Part shown: positions 1 to 10,600 of the stretch, one piece after another
Position numbering within the stretch: the stretch's first letter is position 1
Layout of the letters: every line of letters starts with the position of its first letter
From: Micractinium sp. NFX-FRZ
Lineage: Eukaryota; Chlorophyta; Trebouxiophyceae; Chlorellales; Chlorellaceae
Length of the DNA: 64,000 nt
Direction: 5' to 3'
Assembly: GCA_029339195.1 (NCBI GenBank)
Contig: JAPTJF010000272.1
Coordinates: 1-64,000, forward strand
The notes under the pieces: generated by a model
Told to the model about the DNA's origin: nothing
Databases searched by the model: none
The model's input: the letters and a program-made list of their open reading frames with translations, nothing else
Position numbers and translations under genes: made by a program

Positions 1-399
1 ATTCTCTCCGTGTGGCCAAGGGTCGAATAACCTCGGGCGTGGGCAGGCCAAATTTGGGGGTGAGTGCTACCCCTCTGCGGCGCGCCTCCAGGCGGCAGCG
101 GCGGCAGCGGCGGTGGCAGCGGGGTGCTGACGGGCAAGCGCACCGCAAGTGCAAGTGCGTTTCTCGAGATCAACCCACCTGTAGCGAGCTCCAGGGGGCC
201 TGCCAAGCCCGCCAGGTCTGCCGTCGTCCGGAGACCCGCGCATTGCAGCTTGTGGCGCAGGCCGGGGCTCAGCGGTAGCGCCACAATGTCTAGTCGTGGC
301 TGCATGGTGCCGTGGGCGGCCCTGGAGGGCCGCCGGTGCGTCCTGAAACCCCGGCGATCACTTTGGAGCGGTCGCTTTCGACGTTGCCACAGTAACTAG
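1..399 (+). CDS. Possible 3' end of an unidentified plus-strand gene (partial)
   Basis: An open frame runs to a stop at 397-399 and has a Gly/Ser-rich start (from about 91, just after a CCTCCAG acceptor-like site) followed by a basic, Ser/Ala/Pro-rich tail. A TGTAA, the usual green-algal poly(A) signal, lies at 538-542, a plausible distance downstream. Nothing in the peptide is recognisable and the upstream exons are outside the window, so this is only a candidate. It would be convergent with MNS1, whose own TGTAA is on the other strand at 581-585. Confidence 0.25.
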
Positions 400-580
400 A
401 GCAGTTGATACTGTGCAATAAAATTGGAAGGAAACATAGACAGCCTGCTGAGCACAATGCAGTTGCACTCCCTCATGCAGCCACCGCCGGTGGCAGGCAA
501 AGGTTTCCCAAGCCAGTCACGACATGCCAATCGCGCAGTGTAAAGCAGGCTCTTTGTTCACGCCCCACATGGCAGTGTTC

Positions 581-585
581 TTACA
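581..585 (-). terminator. Candidate poly(A) signal TGTAA of MNS1
   Basis: TTACA on the plus strand reads TGTAA on the minus strand 44 bases past the MNS1 stop codon. TGTAA is the standard poly(A) signal in chlorophyte algae. It lies only about 40 bases from the plus-strand TGTAA at 538-542, so transcripts from both sides may end in overlapping positions. Confidence 0.45.
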
Positions 586-628
586 CCCTATACCTCACAC
601 ATAACCACTCATACATTTTTCACTTTGA

Positions 629-3600
629 TCACCACTGCCTGCCATAGGCACCTGCCTGGCTCCCGCCATAGCCGGGGCCCTGCGCCTGCCGGCCGTAACC
701 ACCAGTGCCGCCGTGCTCCTGCCGGCCGTACCCAGCGCCCCCTCCCGCGGGATGCTGCCAGGGAGCGCCTGCTGGCGGCCCAGGAAGCATCCCGTACTGG
801 CCCGTTGCCTGCATCATGCCCTGGCCCTGGTCCGGCGCCGGCGAGCGGTACTGCGGGGCCGCCTGCTGCCCATGGCCCCCCTGGCCCATCAGGCTGAGCT
901 CCTCCATGCTCTGCAGAGATGTGGGGAGGGAAGTCATCACGGAAATTCGAAAGACCTTCCAGGACCTTGCCTGAGCTGGCTGTGGGCAGAGGCAGAGTTG
1001 AGCCGCTGCCCCTGGGCACTCTTTGGCGGCTGCTGTACCTCCCAGCCTGGGCAGCGTCCAGGCCCCTGGCCCCACCCGATCCCACCCTGAGCACCCCATG
1101 ATCATACCTGAATGACTCCCTTGGGCAGGTAGTCCTTCAGGTGCCCCGCCTCGCGCAGCATGCGCTCCCGCTCCCCAGCCACGATCGCCGCCTTCTGCGC
1201 CTCCTCCTCTGCCTGCCGCTTCTCCGCCGCCTCCTCCTCCTCCTGCACGTCACAGGAAGACGCATACATTGGAGCACACGCTGCAAGGGCCGCATGTGGC
1301 AGCTGGAGCGGTCTGCCACAAGCCAGGCATGTCCGCACCGCACGCGTACCCAGCAGCAGCAGCAGCAGGGTCAAGCTGAGCAAAGCTGCAGTACCCACCC
1401 GCATCGCTTGGTACAGCTGCCTGCGGTACGCCAGCACACGCTCCACCTCCCGCATGTGCTCCGCCTGCTTGGCACGCCGCCTCTGCGGGGATGAGAATGG
1501 GGCAAACAAGGGACTGGGTGGGGTGCATTCTTAACATGTGGTGCAGCCAAGCGCTGCCCCAGCCTTCACATGCACCCTTCCATTCCTGCGCTAAGAGTGC
1601 AGTGCACCAGCCGCCTATCAACCCTGTCTGCGGCTGGCTCTGAAGGTCCCAAAATAACCCGCTTGCTGCCTTCTCTCACATACTCAATTACACACCCACT
1701 TTACCAAGACAGAGTGGAAGCAATCATGCCCCCCGCGCCAGTGCACCCCGCACCTGTCACCACCTGTCCGGCACACCCTTCGCCCCCACCCACCTGCATG
1801 TTCATCTGCTCCAGCCGGTCCTCCTCCGCAAGCCGCTCCAGCATGCACCTCCTGAACTCCTCCTCGTTGGCGCGCTCAGCAGCGCGGCGCTCCACCTGCG
1901 TTGAGAGGGGCAGTGCCAGCGGTGATCAGTGCATCATATGCAGCAGCAGAGAAAGCAGCGTGTCTCACCGCTACCATGCCGCTGACACGCTGGTAACATC
2001 ACCTCTCCCCTCAAAACATCGCCCTTCTGCACATGTCCAGTTCCAGCACCCAACCCAACAGTGTGTGCCCCCCTAACCCCTCACAACTCACACCCCCTCA
2101 CCTTGAGCCGCTTCTGGACATCGTTGGCCTGGATCATCTCCGCCTTCATCTCCTCCTGCCGCCGCTTGCGCTCCTCGGTCTGGCGGCGTGCGCGCTCTGC
2201 CTCCAGCTCAGCACGCAGCAGGTCCAGCAGCGCCTCCTCCTCCTCACGAGCACGGGCCGCCTCCTCCTGCTGCTGCTTCAGCAGCTCGTAAGCCCTGGGC
2301 GCGGGAAGGTGGTGGGTGGGCGCTGCTCAGAGCATGCCGGCACGTTTCATCTTTGCCAGGGACACCCTGCCTGGGACACACTGCCAAAGGAAGACAAGGA
2401 GGCACGCTGGCCAGCATGGCGAAGCTCCCCGCTTTGATCTTGCCCCGCGCTCGCTGCCTCTGCTGATGTATGCACACCTTTGCACCATGCACGTCCATCC
2501 CAAACCTCACAGCCTCAACCAACCATTTCCCTCCCCACCTGTCCTGAATCTCTCGCTTGTTGGCCTGGCGCGAGGCCTCCTGCGCCTCCCGCTCCCGGCG
2601 CCGCCGCAGGTACTCCTGGATGCTGCGCTCCTCAGCGGCCTCTGCATCGCGCTGCCTGCAGGGACGGGGCAAGTGCAGGCAGGCAAGGAGGCAGGGCCAG
2701 AGATGAGCTGGCACAAGGCACCCCAGCGCACACAATCAATGCATGTACGTCAGCGCTGCATTGTGATGGAGTAAACCTGGAGCAGCAGCCAGCAGAGCAC
2801 AGCTGGGTGCCGCAATCAGAGGCACAGCATCAGCACAGTGCAACACGGCAGAGAGCGGCATGCAGCCCCGCCACTTCACTCCGCCTCATCGCAGGGCCCT
2901 ACCTCAGCCTCAGCTCCTGCTGCTGCAGCAGGAAGCGCTGGATGTCGGCCTGTGTGTTCTGCTGGCGTTGGTGCGCCGCCTCTGCAGCCGCCGCATCTTC
3001 CTCCTCGATGCGCGCCACCACAGCGTCCACCATTGCCCGCTCCCGCTCAAACTCCTCCTGCACAGGCAGGCGCAGCAAGAGCAGGCATGGCAAAGGTGAG
3101 GGGCGGTGGTTAGCACAAGTGACGGCAGTGGGCGGGGACTGCTCAGGTGCAGAGCAGGCAGGCAGCAAGCGTGGGGGTAGCACCCAACTGCAACAGCAGC
3201 ATGCACCGGCTTGCATCCATGGACCCTGCCAGATTGCGAGCAGCACCCAACTGCAGCAAGCAACCACACAAGTGTCCTTGCCCTGCCCCAGCACCCAACA
3301 AGCTCACCCTGGCTACGCGCTGCAGCTCGGTGCGCTCCTGCAGCTGGCGGTCGAGCGCCTGGCGTGCCTCGGCACCAGCGCGCTTCCGCGCCGCCGCCTC
3401 CTCCGCCTCGCGCGCCGCCGCAGCCTGCTGCTGCGTCGCCATGGCAGCCTCAAGGGCGGCTGCGTACTCCCGCTCCCGCGCCTCAAGTGCTGCCCGCTGC
3501 TCCTTCTGCTGCACCCGCTCAAAGTTCACCTCTGCAGCCCGCAGCTTCTCCTTGAGCGCTCGCAGCTCAGAGCTGCGCTCCAGCAGCGCCTGCACCTCAC

Positions 3601-4373
3601 GCTGGTGCCGCGTTGCTTCCCAGTTGGCCGCCTCGGCGGCAGCGGCAGCCGCTGCCTCCTCCTCCAGCCGCTGGCGCGCCGCCTCCTGCAGCTGCTGCGC
3701 CTGCGGGGCGGAACAGGGAACGGCGGCGGCAGCGGTTTCAGCGGCTTGAGGTGGGTGGGGTCACTTGTTGGCCATCACAGGGTGGGTGGATGCTATACAG
3801 TCCTGCACCTTGCACCTGAACGGCATGAAAGACAGCGGTGACAGGCCCCAACAACAGGCGGCAGCAGCACCCACCCGGTGCCAGGCCGCAATCTGCTCCT
3901 CCTCGGCCTCTCGCTCCGCCCGCTCCCGCTCCGCAGCCACTGCTGTCTGCCTATCCTGATGCTTGCATGCCGCTTCCATGGTGCGCTGCTGTGCCACGTA
4001 GCTCCGAATCTCGTGAGAGCGGGCCTCCTGCTGCCGCGCCCGTTCGTGGCGCTGCTCCATGGCTGCAAGGGCGGGGAGTTGGGCAGGCGGCGGCGGCGGC
4101 AGGTGGCCGACTGCGGCGCGGCGGCGGTTGCCCGCGGCAGCATGCCGCGCGAGACTCGACCGCCCAGATGGCGCAAGAACGGCCACCGGCACTGCCAACA
4201 GGCGCCGCACCTCTTCCTCTCATTGCGGCGAAACGCCAGCGCAGGCGGTGGTCAAAGCGAGGCAGCCGCTGCAATTCAAAGATTGCCAACCAGCCACTGT
4301 CGGCGGCAACTCACTTTGACCGCTTCTCGACAGCCAGGCTGGCACCAGCTGGCGCAGCGGCTGCCTGCGACAT
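629..4373 (-). CDS. MNS1: MNS1 / FAP127-like ciliary doublet microtubule inner protein
   Basis: A long charged coiled coil of the trichohyalin-plectin-homology type, in about nine coding exons: 3875-4062, 3308-3700, 2903-3057, 2539-2655, 2102-2294, 1794-1895, 1399-1482, 1108-1242 and 629-910, about 545 residues. Blocks matching the MNS1 family in order are ELRALKEKLRAAEVNFER, MVDAVVARIEEED, FRRCMLERLAEEDRLEQMN and the terminal YLPKGVIQ. In animals and Chlamydomonas this protein sits inside ciliary doublet microtubules and is needed for assembly of motile cilia. After YLPKGVIQ a Gly/Gln/Tyr-rich tail of about 90 residues (repeated GYGRQ) replaces the family's short charged end. The N-terminus is uncertain: the ATG at 4058-4060 follows a CAG acceptor, and an upstream ATG at 4371-4373 (MSQAAAAP) ends in a good donor but is not in phase with it, so a small exon may be missing. 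Confidence 0.88.
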
Positions 4374-4589
4374 ATGGGGTTTGTTGTTCCTGTCTCAGGC
4401 GGGATGCCCTGAACTGTAATACCATACTAGAGCATTGTTTCAATTCGCTGGAAATCACTACGTTGCAGATGAGCCTGGCCCACTGCGGTCGCCATGCCGT
4501 TGCAACACAGGTGTGCGCCTGACGTGGAGGGGGGTGAAGCGCGGTGGCTTGACTAGGTGCTGGGTATTGAACGCTACCATCTTATTCTA

Positions 4590-6960
4590 CCTCCTGCAGC
4601 ATAGCGTATCGTGCACTTGTAGCATCATTCCAGGGCACCGTCAAATGCTGGGGTGCCATGGGCCAGTGCCATGACGACAGCACGCCTGCTCTGGCAGCGG
4701 GGTGCCCTGTTGGGCATAGCCAGGCCAGCTTTGCAGCTGTTTGCAGCAGCCCGCTCGTATTAACGACCTCGAATGGACCTCATGAGGCAGTCTGGAGACC
4801 CGCTGCGGTGTGCCTTGATATATCAGCTGGGCGCGGCAGGGTGACAAGGCATGGTGCCGTCCTGCGCGGCAGCCCGCGGTGGTGCAGCATGCCGTTGCCG
4901 CTGAGCCATCTCTGCAGCTGTTTGCAGCAGACCGCCCACCCCAAACGGCCGATATGTATCACTAGATGACGATCAAACACCCACGGCTGTGTGCCACGAG
5001 GTATCAGCTGGGCATTTGGGGGCCGCCATTGGCAGGCTTCGCGGCTGCAGCAGTACGGCCTGCAGGTACAGGCAGTTTGGCCAGGGCGCGCACTGGGTAG
5101 CGATCATAAGTGTTGCCTCCCAATCGCCCTGACGCCAGATGGAGGATGAAGTCAAACCTTTCAAGAACACTGTGACTGTTCAGCGGGCGGCACGGCTCAC
5201 AGCCTTGGGCTGCAGAAAGCCTCACCACAATGGCGCGTTGTAAAACCGTTTCCAGCCGGGAGTGCGGTGTATGCTGCAGCGCCTGCCTGGGCGTCGGGCG
5301 CCGCCTGCTGCTCCCGCCCGCCCGCGCCCCTGGTGCGCGTGCCCGCCAGCTGAGCTGCTCGAGAGCTGAAGGCTGTGGCTCTTGTGGTCCGGATGCGGAA
5401 ATTCAGGTCCCTGGCTGCTGCCCACCTGTTACATGGTCTAATTCACTGCTGGTGCAACGGTGCTGCCCCGCCAGCCAGGCTGACACCAGCTGGCGGGCTG
5501 CACAGGTCTGCCGCTCGGCGGGGTGAAGAGGAGCGGTGCCTCTGGTGTGGTACTGGCTCACACACGTGCACGCTGCCCTGAATTCCCTGATTGCTACAGT
5601 GTCATCGTGATTCTGCTGGCAGGGGTGCTTGAGATGACCAAGCGTGCTTCAGATGACACAGCATCATGGCGTGATAATGCTGGCCCCGCTTGACCGCTTT
5701 TTGTGTGCCTGATATGGACAGGGATGTAGGGTGGCAGAGTTCCCAGCTGGGTTCTAGTGGCATATTAGCTGACTTCCTGCTGCAGCACTCTCCTTGCAAC
5801 TTTAACCTTGTTCCTGGGCGCGCTGGAGTGCTGGGGTGGCTTCGGCCGGTGCCGGCACTAGCTCTGCCAGCTGGTTGACTGGGGCTGCTCAGGGTGTAAC
5901 CAGGCTAGCTTTACATCTGTTTGCAGCAGCCCGCCCACACTAACGCGATCGAATGGACCTCATGAGGCAGTCTGAAAACCCGCGGCATTGTGCCTTGAGG
6001 TATCGGCAGGGTGTTGAGGCAGGTTGTGGCAGGGTGACATGGCATGGTGCCGTCTGCTCGCTGGCGGTGCAGCATGCAGGTTGCTGCCCAGTCAGCTCTG
6101 CAGCTATTTGCAGCAGCCCGCCCACACGAACGCGATCGTATGGACCTCACGATGCATTCTTGCGACCCGCTGCTGTGTGCCTTGAGGTATCAGCAGGGCG
6201 TGGCGGGGTGACGTTGGCATGGTGCCGTTCTGGCGTAAGCCCGCTGGCGGTGCAGCATGCCGGTTGCTGTGGAGTCAGTTCTGCAACTGTTTGCAGCAGA
6301 CCTCCCACCCCAGAAGGCTCGTATGTATCACTAGATGGCAGCCAAACATCCACGGCAGTGTGCCACGAGGTATCACCAGGGCATTTGAGGGGTGCAGGCA
6401 GGGGGCAGGCGCTCCCGCTGCAGCAGTACGGCCTGCAGGTACAGGCCGCCTTCGGCAGTTTGAGATTGATTAGCTCGACCAGGGCGGTCACATAGGTGCT
6501 GCAGGTTGTCTTCCTGACACCCCGCCGCCAGGCCGGTCATCTCACAGCTCTCGAATTCATGGATGACACTGCCGGCTCAGAGCGACGGGATGCCACTTAC
6601 GTCGTCGTATGCATCGCATGCTGGCCACCCGGCGACCGCCAGGGAGTGCGGCGTATGCTGCTGCGCCACCCTGGGCGGCAGGCCCCGCCCGCTGCTCCCT
6701 CCCGCTGGGCCTGCCCGCCCACCCGTGCCCCTGGTGTATGTGCCAGCCAGCTGGAGAGCTGGAGGCTGTGTCACTGTTCTATTGGGTCTATGTAACTGGA
6801 CCTTGGCTGCTGCCGCATCTGCTGACAGCCCAGCTCACAGCTGCCGCCACGGGGGTGCCTCATGATGGATGGTGGGTGGCTGCTGCGGGCGCCCGTGCAC
6901 TGGGATCCAGGTGCTGCCCCGCTGCCGCTGCCGCTGCACACGGGAGTTCAGGCTGGTATG
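4590..6960. repeat. Degenerate direct duplication, blocks A (4590-5560) and B (5775-6960)
   Basis: No gene is supported between 4374 and 7691. Two diverged copies of one segment lie head to tail. Shared landmarks in the same order are TTTGCAGCAG followed by a CCCGC tract (4740, 5922), TCGAATGGACCTCATGAGGC (4770, 5950), ATGTATCACTAGATG (4955, 6323), GTGTGCCACGAGGTATCA (4990, 6359), CAGCAGTACGGCCTGCAGG (5048, 6421) and the GCCAGC-AGCTG-GAGAGCTG block (5343, 6732). Block B has an extra internal repeat of the first landmark unit (about 6105-6290). A third partial copy, only of the last part, is at 31850-32060. The blocks look like remnants of a dispersed element; no transposase or reverse transcriptase frame was recognised. 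Confidence 0.7.
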
Positions 6961-7564
6961 CAGTTCAGCTGCAGGGATGTCTGGTGCTCCGAAGTACAGC
7001 ACTGGCGTGTGGGCCTCAGAATGTGTGGCTGTCTCCAGCCTGATGCGTGTGCCTCTTCCCTTTCAGGGGTGCCGTGACGGCTGTTCAGGAATCATGTTGT
7101 CATGCGCCCGCACTTACAAGCCTGACTGTTCAAGAGCATGTAAGCCCAAAGAAGCCTTTTCAGGGTCAGCAAAGAACAGTAATTGGATCGCCACAGAGCA
7201 GAAATCATGCATACCAGGAAGAAGAGGCTTGGTTGGGGTCGCACCTGTGCGTGGCAAGTGGCTGCCGCAAACTTGGCGCCGGCCTCATGTGCAGAGCAAG
7301 GAAACAATGCACGCCTCAAGTCGCATTGTGCAACACGCTAGATGTGTGGGGTTCAAAGAAAGGGATCCGCAAGTCGATGGAGTTTAATGACTGCTAGCAC
7401 AGAGGTGCGTGCGCGCGGATGCCGACTTGGCAAAATGTGTGCGTATGCACACTTGCAAGAGGGCGGAATCTGCAGGGGGAGCTCTTCACGAGACAGGCAT
7501 GGCATGCTTTGTCTGCAGCGTGTTTCTGCAGCGAGTCCTTCTCTTGCAGCAGCACCTTCGGTTG

Positions 7565-7635
7565 ACTGGGAAGAAGAAGAAGAAGAAGAATACGCCCTTG
7601 GGCGTGGGTTGAGGAAACCAGCAGAGGTGTGGGCC
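7565..7635 (+). repeat. Dispersed short element (GAA)n-GGGCGTGGGTTGAGGAA, copy 1
   Basis: A GAAGAA run is followed by TACGCCCTTGGGCGTGG, then GTTGAGGAAACCAGCAGAGG. Related copies on the minus strand occur at 31655-31716, 27376-27425 and 59148-59198. Here it lies 3' of the receptor kinase gene. Confidence 0.6.
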
Positions 7636-7691
7636 CGGTTGACTGGGAAATATTCTGAAGTGCCTGACTCAATCGGATTCCACACTCCCGG

Positions 7692-10600
7692 TCAGGCCAG
7701 CGCCACCGCTAGGCCAGCCAGGCGGCCCACGATGTCGGCGAAAGCCGGCCGGATGCTGGCGTCCTGGTCCCAGCACTCCCTGCATGCGGGTGCAACAGGC
7801 CACATGCTGTACCCATAAGGGGGATGTGCAGCTGGGCTCCTGCTGAATCGCAATATGTCACCCCAGATGTGTTTGTTACTGCTTTAGATGTCGCGTAAGG
7901 CGGTTGGGAGCACACTGTCCATGCATAGGCAGCATCTTACCTCATGAGCTCGCAGTACGCGGCATATGACTCCTCGCTGGGCCTGTCCGGGCCCACCAGC
8001 GTATCAAGAGCCGGCACCTGGGGGCGCTCGCCGTTGACAACGGCCCGGGCCAGCTGCAGCAGCCGGCAGGGGAGGCAGCATACAACGTGGTCTGGAACGT
8101 GCATATATGCTATTCCATCAGCATCCTCCCGGCGTGTAGTCGGCTTGATGCCGCACACATCCTGCTGCCATGCATGCGCCTGCCAGACTGTGCCCACGCC
8201 ATGCACCTGCAATCGTGCTGCAATCCGATTGGCTGCCGCCCAATGCCACTGGCAAACGGGTGCTCTGCAGTGCCTACCCGGAAGTGGTTGCCGATGCCCG
8301 TCCAGGGCAGCTCCCAGGTGAGAAGCTGCACGGCAGGTTGGTAGCGGGACATGGTCAGATGGGGCACGGGTTTTGTCAGTTCAAAGCACATGCGGCTGCT
8401 GGCCCGCCCAAAGTCTCCCTCCCCCGTGCTGCAATGCTAAGCATGGCAAATGAAGGAAGACATTGGCCGTGCATTGCAGGGTGTGTCAGCTACGCCCAAA
8501 GCCAATCATGTCCTCACCTCCAGCAGGACCATGCCGAAGGAGTAGACATCCGAGGCGGTGGACTCCCTGCCGCCTTCCAGCACCTCGGGGGCCTGCCTGC
8601 AGGTGAGAGATCATGCAAAGGATGAGCAGGGCTGAAAGATACGACGTGCAGCTTCGCACACCATGCACGCAGTTTCAACGTCGCGATGATGCATTGCACA
8701 GCAAGACCCGACACCGCCGCCTTGGTCCCTACCAGGTGGGGTTGTTGGCACCACCAGCAGACGTGTTTCCAGTGGCCACTGGGGACATGAGCTTGGAGAG
8801 GTTGAAGTCTGCAGGAGACAGATGGGTGGGGGACTTGGTGTCACGGCGTAAGGCCAGCTAGGTGTGCTGGCTGTAGCAGCGCAGCGGCAGCATTTGTGGC
8901 GCAATCATGGCCGCAGCCCACTGCTCAAATGCGCTAAAGCATAGCTGAGTGGCTCGCGCCGCAGGCAGAGCGACCGCCTGCAGACCGCCTTTGTTTATGT
9001 TTCACTTACCCGAGACCTTCACGGTGTATGACCTGTCCACCAGCTGCGGGTGGGGTGAGCAGCAGCGGGGGGCGGAGGAGGTGATACGAACAGCTTAATG
9101 CAGCTTAGAGCGCAGCAGCTCATGGGAAGTGAGGCGTGGTACAGTTATGATCAACCTTTGGGCGCAGCTGTGCAGGCGATGGTCGATGGTAGATAGCTCA
9201 CCAGGTTGGGCGACTTGATGTCACGGTGGATGATCGGGGGAGACATGCTGTGCAGGTACAGCAGGCCGCGCGCCGCGTCCAGAGCCTGCGTGGGGCGAGG
9301 GCAGAAGTGTGCATTTGCTGCCGAAATTGCAAGCAAGATGAATGCCAGCATGCATTGTTCGCACAGCAACCGACGCATTGCCGTGCATTGCCACGTATTG
9401 CCACACATTGCCACCTCACCATATGGATGCGCAGCTTCCATGTGAGCTCAGCTGCCATGCTGGGGTTCTTGGCAGCGCCTGCCAGCAGTCCATACAGGCT
9501 GCCCCTGTGGCAGTACTCTGGGCAGGACGGGATGGGAAGACGAGGGATGCAAGGGGGGAGGTAAGTTGCAAACACCCGTTTTGAAGGGTGCAGATGGAGG
9601 CACGACTCACCCTCGACTGAGCTTCCGGTGTCCACGAATGCTAGAGCTATGTATTGGCTAAGCACGACTCAAGAAGCGCGAGCTCATGATTGCTATGTGA
9701 CCAGCCCTGTTTTCGAGCAGGCCCGCATTGGCCCATGTTGCCCAATCACCTGTCAGAATGCATGCCGGCACGGTGCAGAGCCCGACAAAGTTGACAACGT
9801 TGGGGTGGCGCATCTTGGCCATGACGGATGCCTCCTGCGCAGCGGTGGGACGCATGGTAGGGGCCAGACACGATCTCCGCGCTCAGTGTGTGCACTGCAG
9901 CTACGGCCGCCAGTGTGTGCACTGCAGCCCCTGCCATTCACACGTGCATGCATGCAGTCATGTACAGCCTCTGTCCACCCATCCCCACCTGCAGCAGCTC
10001 CGCCAGCACGGTCTCAGGCAGCTCCAGGCTGCTCAGCTCCAGGTTCTCTGCAGCGTGTGATTTCTTAATTGAGGTTGGGGGTCGAGGCACTCGAACCAGC
10101 GCCGCCTCCATGGTACAGCCAGCTTGTTTGCTACTGCATGCAGTTGTTCTGGCCGGAAAATTCCCCACTTGCCTGAGCTGATCAACACTTTGCACGCGAC
10201 AGGTGTGAGCCTCCACTCCGCCGCATAAACCCAGCCATACGAGCCCTTGCCAATGGGCTGGTCAAGTACGATGTCAGCCCAATCGACCACCCATTGTTGC
10301 ATGTCCACATCAACAGAGTCCAAGGGCTGCAGGATGCGTGATGAGTTGCTGGCGGCTGCATGGCGCTGGCGCAGGGTGGCCAGATTGCTGGAAATGAACG
10401 AAAGCACGGGGTCTGTGCCAGAGGACAGAAGGCTGCACAGCAACAAGGGTGCAACTGGTTAGTGCACCAGTGGGCTGTAGTCCACGGCAGCTTATACATG
10501 TGAAGGCAGGTGAGCAGCACAACAGCAGTCCATGTGACGCAGCCTGTGGCGCAGACTGTACGCCTGGGCACCTTCGCTTGCCCATGTGCCATGACTCACC

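Noticed and set aside
2480..3841. 453-residue plus-strand open frame opposite MNS1
   Set aside because: It is the GC-rich antisense of the coiled-coil exons; the minus strand has splice-consistent exons matching MNS1, while this frame runs through their introns and has no recognisable domain.
4374..7691. Protein-coding gene in the interval between MNS1 and the kinase
   Set aside because: Only short, unrelated frames with no splice-consistent joins; the region is explained by diverged repeats.
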